From contig NZ_AZCX01000004.1 of the NCBI RefSeq assembly GCF_001433995.1, forward strand, positions 124,001-188,000: a DNA stretch of 64,000 nucleotides, read 5' to 3'. The translations under genes were made by a program, and so were the position numbers. Source of the stretch: Secundilactobacillus kimchicus JCM 15530. GTDB taxonomy: Bacteria > Bacillota > Bacilli > Lactobacillales > Lactobacillaceae. The notes below the pieces were generated by a model. The model was not told the origin of the DNA and searched no databases. It saw only the letters and a list, made by a program, of their open reading frames with translations. This document shows positions 1 through 7,541 of the stretch, piece by piece. How positions within the stretch are numbered: position 1 is the first letter of the stretch; every line of letters starts with the position of its first letter.

Positions 1-1
1 T

Positions 2-1474
2 GACGTGCCATTCACTAGTCAAACTGATACCGAAGTTGTGGTTCAACTGATTGATAAGATTGCGACCGAAGAAAATTTGAATGCTCATGATGCGTTCATC
101 AAAGCTTTACAGCTCCTGCATGGTTCTTCGTACGCGTTTTTACTGATGGATAAGCAGGAACCAGACACGTTGTTTGTTGCCAAAAACAAGAGTCCACTTT
201 TAGTTGGGGTTGGCGATGGCTTTAACGTCGTCTGCTCAGACGCCTTAGCTATGTTACGTGAGACGCACGACTTTTTAGAGTTAGTGGATGGTGAAGTCGT
301 AACGATCAAACCAGATGGTATCAAAATTGAAGACGCGGCGGGGAACGTGGTGCAACGTGATACGTTCCACGTTGACATGGACGCCGACGAAACAGACAAG
401 GGCACTTACCCATTTTACATGCTGAAAGAAATTGACGAGCAGCCCAACGTGATGCGGCGCCTTGCGCAGGTTTACTTGTCAGAGACAGGAGCACCGGTGG
501 TCAATGACGCGTTGTTGGCTTCAATGAAGAAGGCTGACCGCATTTACATTGTGGGTGCCGGTACGAGTTATCATGCAGGCTTAGTCGGAAAACGGTTATT
601 TGAAAACCTAACCCAAACACCGACTGAAGTTCACATCTCTTCCGAATTTGCATACGAACAGCCGATCTTGTCGGAGAAGCCATTCTTCATTTTCCTTTCA
701 CAGAGTGGTGAAACGGCGGACAGCCGAGAAGTGTTAGTTAATGTCAACGCTGCTGGGCACGAGAGCTTAACGATTACCAACGTGCAGAATTCGACGTTGT
801 CCCGAGAAGCAACCTACACCATGCTATTGCACGCGGGTCCCGAAATTGCGGTGGCTTCAACCAAGGCCTACACGGCTCAGATTGCGCTTCAGGCGATTTT
901 GGCCAAAGCACTTGGTGAGGCTGATAAGCAGATTGTGGCCCAACGATTTGACATTCGTCAACAATTAGGATTGGTTGCCACTGGTATTCAAGCAATTGTG
1001 GACGAGAAAGACAAAATCGAAGCGCTGGTTAAGCAAAGCTTCTTGAAGACGCCAAATGCCTTTTACATTGGCCGGGGGCTCGATTGGGGCGTATCGCTGG
1101 AAGCAGCCTTGAAGTTAAAGGAAATTTCCTACGTGCAAGCAGAAGGCTTTGCATCTGGTGAACTGAAGCACGGAACGATTGCGTTAATTGAAGAAGGCAC
1201 TCCAGTTATTGGGATTATTACCCAATCTAAGACTGCGGGCCTTACCCGATCAAACTTGCAAGAAACGATGGCTCGGGGCGCTAAGATCATCACAATTGTT
1301 TCTGAGAATTTAGCCAAGGATTCTGATGACATTGTTCTGGCAGATGTGGATGAGCTCATGACACCGCTGATTAGTGTTGTGCCAACGCAATTGCTGGCCT
1401 ATTACACGAGTTTACTAAAGGGCCTGGACGTTGACCGGCCAAGAAACTTAGCCAAGAGTGTGACGGTCGAATAG
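2..1474 (+). CDS. glmS: Glutamine-fructose-6-phosphate aminotransferase, 5'-truncated by window
   Basis: Makes glucosamine-6-phosphate from fructose-6-phosphate and glutamine, the first committed step to UDP-GlcNAc and peptidoglycan. About 490 of the usual ~600 residues are visible. The reading frame is open to the window edge, so the GTG at position 5 is an internal valine and not the start; the catalytic Cys1 of the glutaminase domain lies outside. Visible are the end of the glutaminase domain (SQTDTEVVVQLID) and both SIS sugar-isomerase domains, with SQSGETADSRE, STKAYTAQ and the C-terminal PRNLAKSVTVE typical of GlmS. A strong terminator follows directly. Any glmS ribozyme would be upstream of the window. 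Confidence 0.97.
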   Translation, partial: DVPFTSQTDTEVVVQLIDKIATEENLNAHDAFIKALQLLHGSSYAFLLMDKQEPDTLFVAKNKSPLLVGVGDGFNVVCSDALAMLRETHDFLELVDGEVVTIKPDGIKIEDAAGNVVQRDTFHVDMDADETDKGTYPFYMLKEIDEQPNVMRRLAQVYLSETGAPVVNDALLASMKKADRIYIVGAGTSYHAGLVGKRLFENLTQTPTEVHISSEFAYEQPILSEKPFFIFLSQSGETADSREVLVNVNAAGHESLTITNVQNSTLSREATYTMLLHAGPEIAVASTKAYTAQIALQAILAKALGEADKQIVAQRFDIRQQLGLVATGIQAIVDEKDKIEALVKQSFLKTPNAFYIGRGLDWGVSLEAALKLKEISYVQAEGFASGELKHGTIALIEEGTPVIGIITQSKTAGLTRSNLQETMARGAKIITIVSENLAKDSDDIVLADVDELMTPLISVVPTQLLAYYTSLLKGLDVDRPRNLAKSVTVE

Positions 1475-1510
1475 TCGGCAGTCCTTCGATTCAAAACCGC
1501 TATAAATTAA

Positions 1511-1559
1511 AAAAGACCGACCTGACGATGGGGATGATTCGTTGTCAGGTCGGTTTTTA
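1511..1559 (+). terminator. Rho-independent terminator of glmS
   Basis: An 11-bp stem ACCGACCTGAC (1516-1526) pairs with GTCAGGTCGGT (1544-1554), followed by a T run. It lies 37 bp after the glmS stop. Confidence 0.9.
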
Positions 1560-1583
1560 ATTGTGATGTGCCCGGGACAGCCG

Positions 1584-2210
1584 TCACTTCGGACGAATTA
1601 AGGTGGTGAGATCACCGAGTCCAGTGTAGGTCGGCCCCGCTAGTCGGCCAACCGGATCAAGGGCGGTAGCATTAACGTGCATCGTCTTTTGGTCAAGAAC
1701 TTCTTCGGCAAAGTAAAAGTCGGTGACTTCTAAAATGAACAGGTCAGTCACAATTTGGTCTTCGTGGTTTTGAACCGGCACCGTTTGGTAAAGGGTGGTT
1801 TCAAAGCGAACTTTAGGGCCAATGAGGCTTGGCACGCTCACGGAGCGACTAGGTTGCGTTTTAAAATCAGCTAAACTTAACTCACTTTGATTGGCAGGCA
1901 AGGTTGCAGCGGTCTGGTTCATTTGAGTTAAGTGGGCTTGGTCCACTAAGTGAATAACCGCTTCCTCTGAGGTCAAAATGTTTTGAGCGGTATCTTTCGG
2001 GCGCCCGTCTAACCGCCGGCCGATGGCAAGGGTGAGAAGTGGAATGTCACTTGGCATGGTGGAAAAATAGCTAAATGGCGCCAAATTAACCGGGCCAGAG
2101 CCGTTGGGTGCTTGGCTGGTGACCCAGGCAATGGGACGGGGGATCAGACTGCCAGAAAGAAGGTTATAGCGTTGTAGGGACGTTAATTGGGTACTTAGAT
2201 AATGAAGCAT
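1584..2210 (-). CDS. Flavin reductase-like (FMN-binding split-barrel) protein
   Basis: A 208-residue protein of the DIM6/NTAB flavin reductase-like family. The N-terminal stretch LLSGSLIPRPIAWVTS followed by NLAPFSYFSTMPSDIPLL is the usual FMN-binding core, and the C-terminal half has the family's beta-barrel pattern ending VDPVGRL-like (LDPVGRLAG). Family members bind FMN and act as NAD(P)H:flavin reductases or flavin-dependent oxidoreductases; the substrate cannot be told. The start is set by AAGGAGGCACCGGC before ATG. It is a single gene, convergent with glmS and sharing its terminator region. Confidence 0.85.
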   Translation of the reverse strand: MLHYLSTQLTSLQRYNLLSGSLIPRPIAWVTSQAPNGSGPVNLAPFSYFSTMPSDIPLLTLAIGRRLDGRPKDTAQNILTSEEAVIHLVDQAHLTQMNQTAATLPANQSELSLADFKTQPSRSVSVPSLIGPKVRFETTLYQTVPVQNHEDQIVTDLFILEVTDFYFAEEVLDQKTMHVNATALDPVGRLAGPTYTGLGDLTTLIRPK

Positions 2211-2317
2211 GCCGGTGCCTCCTTATGATGTTTTAAAGTTAGTATACGCTAAGTCACCGGATTAGACTGTCAGGACGGTTCGTGTTAAACTCGTCCGAGT
2301 GAGAGAGGCGATTCAAA

Positions 2318-2449
2318 ATGAAATTTACAAAAAAACAAACGAAAAATCCCAAAACAGCCGCTAAAAAAGAAGCGACTTGGGAAAAATTTAAAGATCAACA
2401 AAACGCATTGGCTGCCAATAAACGGGGTATTCGCCGCGTTAAAAAATAA
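2318..2449 (+). CDS. Small basic hypothetical protein, 43 aa
   Basis: An intact reading frame of 43 residues, starting MKFTKKQTKNPKTAAKKEA and ending GIRRVKK. It is very lysine- and arginine-rich with no cysteine and no hydrophobic segment, so it is likely cytosolic and possibly nucleic-acid binding. GAGAGAGG lies 8-14 bp upstream of the ATG as a weak ribosome site. I do not recognise the family. It stands alone between the flavin reductase and nagB. Coding status rests on codon continuity and the plausible ribosome site only. Confidence 0.55.
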   Translation: MKFTKKQTKNPKTAAKKEATWEKFKDQQNALAANKRGIRRVKK

Positions 2450-2557
2450 GTAACGTGTTGGGAAGATCTGAAAGATAGCGCCGTGGTTGAGAATTTAGCA
2501 ACCGCAGCGTTTTTTTAGTAGTTAGAAAGATTAATGCAATTTTTTTGAGCAAGAGGC

Positions 2558-2600
2558 TTGCAATATTGGTCTAGATAGATTATTATTGGGCTATACCGAT
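2558..2600 (+). promoter_or_regulatory. nagB promoter with two NagR/DasR-like operators
   Basis: The promoter is TTGCAA (2558-2563), 17 bp, TATTAT (2581-2586). Within the spacer is ATTGGTCTAGATAGAT (2565-2580), and just after the -10 is ATTGGGCTATACCGAT (2585-2600). Both resemble the GntR-type NagR/YvoA/DasR site with core TGGTCTAGACCA or TGGTATAGACCA. Binding here would block RNA polymerase, which fits GlcNAc-responsive control of nagB. Confidence 0.65.
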
Positions 2601-2632
2601 GAGCAATTCAGGTCTTAAAAAGGAGATATCAC

Positions 2633-3340
2633 ATGAAATTAATCGTTGTCAAGGACCGTCAAGAAGGCGGCCAAAAGGGTTATAACGTCTTTCAATCAGC
2701 TTACGACAATGGCGCCAAGGTCTTTGGTTTGGCGACGGGAAGTACCCCAATCACAACCTACGAGGCGATTAGCGCAAGTGACATGGATTTCACTCAAATG
2801 ACATCAGTCAACTTAGACGAGTACGTTGGCCTAGCAGCTGACCATCCTCAAAGCTACCACTACTTTATGCAAGAACATTTATTTAACCAAAAACCGTTTG
2901 CTCATTCCTATGTTCCAGACGGCACAAATCCGGATGCAGTAGCTGAAACCGCCCGATACGATCAGATTATTGCGGATAATCCGATTGATTTGCAGATCTT
3001 AGGCTTAGGTCAAAATGGCCATATTGGGTTTAACGAACCAGGGACTGATCCGGAGCTGACAACCCACAAGGTTGCTTTGACTGAATCGACAATTAAAGCC
3101 AATGCGCGGTTCTTCGATAATGAGTCAGAAGTGCCACGGTACGCCTATTCAATGGGAATTGCGTCGATCTTAAAGAGCCAGCATATTTTACTTGAAGCTT
3201 ACGGCGAAGAAAAAGCGGCCGCGGTTAAGGCGATGGTCGAAGGCCCGATTACAACAGATGTTCCCGCAAGCTTCTTACAAAATCATGCTGACGTCACAGT
3301 GATTGTAGACGAAGCAGCAGCTAGTAAGTTAAGCCGCTAA
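2633..3340 (+). CDS. nagB: Glucosamine-6-phosphate deaminase
   Basis: Converts glucosamine-6-phosphate to fructose-6-phosphate and ammonia, opposing GlmS. The 235-residue length is typical of the short Gram-positive NagB, which lacks the allosteric C-terminal extension of the E. coli enzyme. Visible motifs are [15 protein letters not shown] (sugar phosphate binding), VNLDEYVG and the signature [15 protein letters not shown] containing the catalytic Asp/His/Glu neighbourhood. The ribosome site AAAAAGGAGATATCAC precedes ATG. It is monocistronic, ending in the terminator at 3374, and is likely under NagR-type control from the operators upstream. Confidence 0.96.
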   Translation: MKLIVVKDRQEGGQKGYNVFQSAYDNGAKVFGLATGSTPITTYEAISASDMDFTQMTSVNLDEYVGLAADHPQSYHYFMQEHLFNQKPFAHSYVPDGTNPDAVAETARYDQIIADNPIDLQILGLGQNGHIGFNEPGTDPELTTHKVALTESTIKANARFFDNESEVPRYAYSMGIASILKSQHILLEAYGEEKAAAVKAMVEGPITTDVPASFLQNHADVTVIVDEAAASKLSR

Positions 3341-3373
3341 TTGCATGCATATTTTGAGATAAAATAAGCACCG

Positions 3374-3403
3374 AACCCGCCCGATTTTAGGCGGGTTTTT
3401 ATG
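3374..3403 (+). terminator. Terminator of nagB
   Basis: AACCCGCC (3374-3381) pairs with GGCGGGTT (3390-3397), followed by a T run. Confidence 0.9.
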
Positions 3404-3474
3404 TTTTTTAAATGAATAAGGCCTCATTTTTTCAGTTGTGTGTCAAAATGAATTAGAATGTCATCGTTTCGCCA

Positions 3475-3503
3475 TTGAAGCAAGTTGTGATAATCTTTAT
3501 AAT
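3475..3503 (+). promoter_or_regulatory. Promoter of the first glucosaminidase gene
   Basis: TTGAAG (3475-3480), 17-bp spacer, consensus TATAAT (3498-3503), about 40 bp before the start codon. Confidence 0.75.
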
Positions 3504-3541
3504 GGTGGTACATATTAAGGACATTCAGGGGGAATTTTGGG

Positions 3542-4669
3542 ATGCATAAACAAACGGTGGTAAAAATGGTCTCCGCTTGTTTCGTTACGCTTGGCCTTGC
3601 GGTTGGGATAACGACGAGCCAACCGCAGCATTCAAAAGCCAGCACGCAAACAACGCAGTTTATTAGTAAGCTGGGGCCATCTGTTAAATCAGTCGCCAAC
3701 TCATACAAATTGTATCCGTCAGTGATGATGGCGCAAGCCGCGCTTGAAAGTGGTTGGGGGAGTAGCACGCTTTCAACGTCTGCCAATAATTATTTTGGAG
3801 TCAAGGGCGCTTACAACGGCCAGTCAGTGACGATGTCGACTGCTGAATATGACAGCAACGGGCAGTTGTACTACACAGATGCTCAGTTTAAAAAATATCC
3901 AAGTATTAAAGCGTCAATGACGGACAACGCCCAGCTTTTACGAAATGGGATATCCGGAAACCCCTCCTTTTACTCGGGGACTTGGCGGGAGAATGCCAGC
4001 ACGTATGAAGACGCAGCCAACGCGTTAACTGGCAAGTATGCGACGGCGCCTAATTACGGCCAATCGTTGATCAACTTGATTCAAACGTACAGCTTAGACG
4101 CGTTAGATTCTGGTGGTAGCACTGGCGGCAGCTCAGCTAATGCGGATAAAATTACCTACAATAGTGCTTCTAGTAACCAAACGGCAACGCTTAGCAGTGC
4201 GTTCAGAAAATATGCCGTTTATAATCATGTCACCGGGAGTGGTTATAAAACAACCAAATACGCTTGGAAAACACTTGGCGGTTGGACCGGCCGGCCAGTT
4301 TGGCTGGACAATCGAGCATATAAGTCACGGTCGAAAACGAACTGGTACCGAATTCGGTTTAGCAAGCAGACGACTGCCAAGAAGTATTGGGTTTATGCGA
4401 AAGTGCTAAGCTTCCCAATCACGAAGTATTCGACCGCTAAAGCAACTGGGACGTTAAGCACCACTAAGAATTACGTGTACAACCACGTTTATAATTCAAG
4501 CTATCTGGCGAAGGTGTTAACAACCACGGATCAGCTGGGAGCAAGCAAAGTCGCAATCTCGCAAAAGGCGACCCATGTGCAAAACGGGTTAACCAGTATT
4601 TGGTATAAGGTGACCGCCGACCAGACAACCGGTTGGGTTGAGGCGCCGGCTTTTAGTAAAATCAAATAA
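3542..4669 (+). CDS. Secreted GH73 N-acetylglucosaminidase with C-terminal wall-binding domain
   Basis: A 375-residue autolysin-type enzyme that cleaves GlcNAc-MurNAc links of peptidoglycan. Residues 1-34 form a signal peptide (KQTVVKMVSACFVTLGLAVG, then AxA-like processing). The glucosaminidase domain (about 40-185) has AQAALESGWGSS with the catalytic Glu and NNYFGVKG. A Ser/Gly-rich linker (about 190-200) leads to two repeats resembling GW/SH3 modules (VYNHVTGSGYKT, YVYNHVYNSSYLAK) that probably bind teichoic acid. The gene has its own promoter and terminator. The next gene is a tandem paralogue. Confidence 0.9.
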   Translation: MHKQTVVKMVSACFVTLGLAVGITTSQPQHSKASTQTTQFISKLGPSVKSVANSYKLYPSVMMAQAALESGWGSSTLSTSANNYFGVKGAYNGQSVTMSTAEYDSNGQLYYTDAQFKKYPSIKASMTDNAQLLRNGISGNPSFYSGTWRENASTYEDAANALTGKYATAPNYGQSLINLIQTYSLDALDSGGSTGGSSANADKITYNSASSNQTATLSSAFRKYAVYNHVTGSGYKTTKYAWKTLGGWTGRPVWLDNRAYKSRSKTNWYRIRFSKQTTAKKYWVYAKVLSFPITKYSTAKATGTLSTTKNYVYNHVYNSSYLAKVLTTTDQLGASKVAISQKATHVQNGLTSIWYKVTADQTTGWVEAPAFSKIK

Positions 4670-4674
4670 TTTTA

Positions 4675-4714
4675 AACTCAAGGCACTTTGCATTAAGAAG
4701 TCCTTGAGTTTTTG
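4675..4714 (+). terminator. Terminator of the first glucosaminidase gene
   Basis: AACTCAAGG (4675-4683) pairs with CCTTGAGTT (4702-4710), followed by Ts. Confidence 0.85.
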
Positions 4715-4733
4715 TTATGTCGTTTGCAGGCGC

Positions 4734-4761
4734 TTGTTTAATCTTTGAAACCCTGTATAAT
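4734..4761 (+). promoter_or_regulatory. Promoter of the second glucosaminidase gene
   Basis: TTGTTT (4734-4739), 16 bp, TATAAT (4756-4761). The -10 lies downstream of the in-frame ATG at 4717, so that ATG cannot be the start for this transcript; the ATG at 4798 is. Confidence 0.75.
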
Positions 4762-4797
4762 AATGACGGTTCAGTAAAATTGAGGGGAATTACTTCT

Positions 4798-5643
4798 ATG
4801 AAGGTGTTTAAACAATTAATGATGACGGTCATCGCCGCAGTTGCATTGTTAAGCGGCTTATCGGCGACGGCTCAGGCGGATACTCACACGGATTTTATTA
4901 GTCGACTTAGTCGGCCTGTGATGCAAGCCAGCAAGAAATACCACCTTTACGGGTCGGTCATGATGGCCCAGGCAGCACTCGAGAGTGACTGGGGAACCAG
5001 TGAGTTGGCAGCTCAAGCTAATAATTATTTTGGTGTCAAAGGTGATTATGAAGGACAATCGGTCACGCTACCAACCTCTGAAGAGGGGAGCAATGGGCTG
5101 ATGGTCGGTACCGTGGCCCAGTTCAAGGCTTACCCAACGTTGGCAGCTTCAATTAACGACTACGCTCAAGTTCTTCGTGATGGGACGACTTGGAACCCAT
5201 TTTTGTATCAGGAGGCCTGGCGGGAAAACGCCACGTCGTATGTTTCGGCGACTAAAACCTTAGCGAGTTCGTATGCCACGGATTCAAGCTACAGTGAAAA
5301 ACTAAATCACATTATTGAGACTTATGATTTACAACGGTTTGATCAAGCAACCACCAATAAAGATGATGCAGATCACACGGTTAAAATCACCCCTGGGGTG
5401 ACGTATGCAACTTACAAAGGTCATGCAACTGTCAAAAATGGGGACGTAAAAATTTATGATAGCGTTCCTGGACCAACCGGCCACGCGAAGGTCATCGATA
5501 GTGCAAAACTTGCGAACCACAACGTTCAGATTGTCCAGCGTGGGATTATTAAAAACACTCAGACGATTTGGTATCAGATTAAGATTGGCCAAACAACGGG
5601 TTGGGTACAGCTGACTGACCTTTTGAACCTAAAAACTCGGTAA
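4798..5643 (+). CDS. Secreted GH73 N-acetylglucosaminidase, tandem paralogue
   Basis: 281 residues from ATG 4798, which follows TGAGGGGAATTACTTCT and begins a proper signal peptide (MKVFKQLMMTVIAAVALLSG, then ATAQA). The glucosaminidase domain (about 30-180) repeats the motifs of its neighbour, AQAALESDWGTS and NNYFGVKGDYEGQSV. The C-terminal 90 residues are one GW/SH3-like module (ending TTGWVQLTDLL) instead of two. It probably arose by duplication of the 3542 gene and then lost a wall-binding repeat. Likely role is cell separation or wall turnover. Confidence 0.9.
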   Translation: MKVFKQLMMTVIAAVALLSGLSATAQADTHTDFISRLSRPVMQASKKYHLYGSVMMAQAALESDWGTSELAAQANNYFGVKGDYEGQSVTLPTSEEGSNGLMVGTVAQFKAYPTLAASINDYAQVLRDGTTWNPFLYQEAWRENATSYVSATKTLASSYATDSSYSEKLNHIIETYDLQRFDQATTNKDDADHTVKITPGVTYATYKGHATVKNGDVKIYDSVPGPTGHAKVIDSAKLANHNVQIVQRGIIKNTQTIWYQIKIGQTTGWVQLTDLLNLKTR

Positions 5644-5678
5644 TCTTGGTGTCAGTTTCTAAAGCGGCCCGAGTTTGA

Positions 5679-5684
5679 TATAAT
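5679..5684 (+). promoter_or_regulatory. Probable -10 box of tagH promoter
   Basis: TATAAT at 5679-5684, 46 bp before tagH. The -35 at the right spacing (TTTCTA, 5656) is weak, so only the -10 is listed. Confidence 0.5.
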
Positions 5685-5730
5685 GGTGCTTATGGTTAAT
5701 CACGTAATTAAACGTTAGGAAGAATATAAA

Positions 5731-6822
5731 ATGGCGACTGCAGTAGATTACAAAATTAAAGTTGAAAACGTTACAAAGGAATACGAATTATTCAAGACGC
5801 AAACCGATAAGCTGAAATCGTTTTTTGCCCTGAATCGGAAGCCCGTTCCGCATTTTTGGTCGTTGATGGGTATTTCACTGGAAGTGAAGGCCGGCGAAAC
5901 ACTGGGACTTATCGGGGTTAACGGCTCTGGGAAATCAACGCTTTCTAACATTATTTCAGGGATCATTCCCCAAACCAGTGGGATTGTGGATGTTCGTGGC
6001 GATACCTCAATTATTGCCATTCGGTCCGGATTGCGGGGCAATTTGACTGGCCTTGAAAATATTCGCTTGAAGGCGTTGATGTTGGGGCTTACCAACGAAG
6101 AAATCGATAACCTGATGGATGATATTGTCTCGTTCGCCGATATCGGCGACTTCTTGTATCAACCCGTTAAAAGTTATTCAAGTGGGATGAAGTCCCGGCT
6201 GGGCTTTTCGATTGCGGCTCACGTCAATCCTGATATCTTGATTATCGACGAAGCCTTATCGGTTGGGGATGACACGTTCTACCAAAAATGTGTGGACAAA
6301 ATTACCGAGTTCAAGGATGAAGGAAAGACCATTATCTTTGTCAGTCACTCGTTGAAACAGGTCGAAAAGCTTTGTGATCGAGTCGCATGGATCCACTATG
6401 GGACGTTGAAGGAAATTGGCCAAACGGCTGAGGTCGTTCAAAACTACAAGGATTTTGTCAAATGGTTTAAGAGCTTAGACAAGAAAGAAAAGCACAGCTT
6501 TCAACGGCGCATGAAAGAAAACCAAAAAGCGTTTGATATTGACGCTTTCCAAGCGGACGTGGTCAAGCAACGGGAAGCAGCACATCCGGAAGAAAAAAAC
6601 GTTCCCGCTAAAGTTAAGAAAGCCTTTTATGGTTCTGTGATTAGTGAAAAAATGTCGGTCGGCAACCAGTTGTTAACTTGGGCGGCAGTCGTTTTGCTTG
6701 TCTTACTTTGCTGGGTCAATATTTCTGGTCATTCGTTGAATCAGGTTGTGAAGGATCCAAGCGTTTTGATTCATCCGACAGAGCAAATTACGCCTGTTGG
6801 CAGTTACAGTAAAAGTAAATAG
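5731..6822 (+). CDS. tagH: Teichoic acid export ATP-binding protein TagH
   Basis: ATPase of the ABC exporter that moves wall teichoic acid across the membrane with the permease TagG. In the 363 residues: Walker A GVNGSGKST (62-70), signature YSSGMKS (149-155), Walker B ILIIDE (169-174), and FVSHSLKQV as the switch His region. The C-terminal part holds the TagH-specific extension with a membrane segment (about 313-331, LLTWAAVVLLVLLCWV) and a short outer tail. No tagG is adjacent, which is unusual because the two usually form an operon; the permease must be elsewhere in the chromosome. The ribosome site is AGGAAG. Confidence 0.92.
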   Translation: MATAVDYKIKVENVTKEYELFKTQTDKLKSFFALNRKPVPHFWSLMGISLEVKAGETLGLIGVNGSGKSTLSNIISGIIPQTSGIVDVRGDTSIIAIRSGLRGNLTGLENIRLKALMLGLTNEEIDNLMDDIVSFADIGDFLYQPVKSYSSGMKSRLGFSIAAHVNPDILIIDEALSVGDDTFYQKCVDKITEFKDEGKTIIFVSHSLKQVEKLCDRVAWIHYGTLKEIGQTAEVVQNYKDFVKWFKSLDKKEKHSFQRRMKENQKAFDIDAFQADVVKQREAAHPEEKNVPAKVKKAFYGSVISEKMSVGNQLLTWAAVVLLVLLCWVNISGHSLNQVVKDPSVLIHPTEQITPVGSYSKSK

Positions 6823-6828
6823 GGATTA

Positions 6829-6856
6829 AAGGGTCGCAAAAGAGCGACTTTTTTTT
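6829..6856 (+). terminator. Terminator of tagH
   Basis: GTCGC (6833-6837) and GCGAC (6844-6848) with flanking A/T pairing and a run of eight Ts. Confidence 0.8.
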
Positions 6857-6865
6857 AAAATCATA

Positions 6866-6894
6866 TTGACAGCGCTTACAATTAACGTTATAGT
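6866..6894 (+). promoter_or_regulatory. Strong promoter overlapped by a perfect CcpA cre box
   Basis: TTGACA (6866-6871), 17 bp, TATAGT (6889-6894). TGACAGCGCTTACA (6867-6880) fits the cre consensus TGWNANCGNTNWCA at every fixed position and covers the -35, the arrangement expected for catabolite repression. Confidence 0.8.
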
Positions 6895-6900
6895 TTAATT

Positions 6901-6979
6901 TGTAAGGTATGAATAATTACCTTCTAATCAATTCTCTTTCTCTCTTATGCCGCCACTATCGCCCGATAGTGGCTTTTTT
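6901..6979 (+). ncRNA. Candidate CcpA-repressed small RNA, about 80 nt
   Basis: The promoter at 6866-6894 predicts a start near 6901, and a 10-bp perfect terminator stem (GCCACTATCG, 6952-6961, with CGATAGTGGC, 6964-6973, then six Ts) ends the transcript near 6979, before the separate promoter of the next gene. Between them is a pyrimidine-rich stretch (TTCTCTTTCTCTCTT, about 6934-6948) able to pair with purine-rich ribosome sites. An ATG at 6909 opens a frame across the terminator but lacks a properly spaced ribosome site. CcpA-controlled small RNAs of this style (S. aureus RsaI) are known; homology is not claimed. Confidence 0.6.
6952..6979 (+). terminator. Terminator of the candidate small RNA
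   Basis: A 10-bp perfect stem with a very tight loop, followed by TTTTTT. See the ncRNA entry. Confidence 0.85.
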
Positions 6980-7003
6980 GTGGCCTTTGTTATGTGGTAT
7001 AAT
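6975..7003 (+). promoter_or_regulatory. Extended -10 promoter of the 7028 gene
   Basis: TGGTATAAT (6995-7003) is an extended -10; the -35 position is only T-rich (6975-6980), consistent with extended -10 dependence. Confidence 0.65.
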
Positions 7004-7027
7004 TCATAGGTTGAAAAGGAGTGACAG

Positions 7028-7339
7028 GTGTTGAAGAGCCACGAAACGTTCACATTAATCGAGGAAATTACCAGGTTAGATGGCAGTAAATACATGGAAA
7101 TCAGTAACATGGTTCAAAATGGGCGGGCAGAGTTAGCCGCAGAGCGTGGGTTTATCAAGCAGGTTCGAATCTTGCAACTCAACATTCCTCATTCGCCACA
7201 CGTTGAAGCCTATGAGAATTACATTAATGAAAATTACGAGATGCCGACGGAGCAGATGGACCACTTTGAGGAGTGGCAAAAGCCGCCTAAGGTGCAACAT
7301 GAGATTGATATGGTATTACGCGAAAACCATATTGGTTAA
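7028..7339 (+). CDS. Conserved-looking hypothetical protein, 103 aa
   Basis: The start is GTG at 7028, 9 bp after AAAGGAG. The sequence is acidic, without a signal peptide or membrane segment, and looks alpha/beta with a helix-rich end (HVEAYENYINENYEMPTEQ). I do not recognise the family. It has its own promoter and lies just upstream of tRNA-Asn without a clear terminator, so the tRNA may be read through from it. Confidence 0.75.
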   Translation: MLKSHETFTLIEEITRLDGSKYMEISNMVQNGRAELAAERGFIKQVRILQLNIPHSPHVEAYENYINENYEMPTEQMDHFEEWQKPPKVQHEIDMVLRENHIG

Positions 7340-7401
7340 AAAATTATCAAAAATTCTTGCCCTTTTCTAATGTACATGGTATAACTATTAAGTGATGTTT
7401 T

Positions 7402-7473
7402 TGCCCCGTAGTTCAGCGGTAGAATAATTGACTGTTAATCAAGAGGTCGCTGGTTCGATCCCAGCCGGGGCAG
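7402..7473 (+). tRNA. tRNA-Asn (anticodon GTT)
   Basis: Acceptor stem TGCCCCG (7402-7408) pairs with CGGGGCA (7466-7472), discriminator G. The D-arm is GTTC/GAAT, the anticodon loop is CTGTTAA, and the T-arm is GCTGG TTCGATC CCAGC. CCA is not encoded. Confidence 0.95.
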
Positions 7474-7500
7474 TCGCTTAGTTGTGAAACAAGACGATAA

Positions 7501-7541
7501 AAACCGGACAACCACTAATTGGTTGTCCGGTTTTTTTTTTT
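7501..7541. terminator. Bidirectional terminator between tRNA-Asn and ppx
   Basis: AAACCGGACAACC pairs with GGTTGTCCGGTTT, with a long T run on the plus strand and a shorter one on the minus strand. It can serve both the tRNA and the minus-strand polyphosphate operon, whose stop codon abuts it. Confidence 0.88.

Noticed and set aside
5-7. GTG as start codon of the glmS frame
   Set aside because: The frame is open to the window edge and the sequence from here is internal to the GlmS glutaminase domain; no ribosome site can be seen.
4717-4797. N-terminal extension of the second glucosaminidase
   Set aside because: The promoter -10 box lies inside it and the signal peptide starts at ATG 4798 behind GAGGGG.
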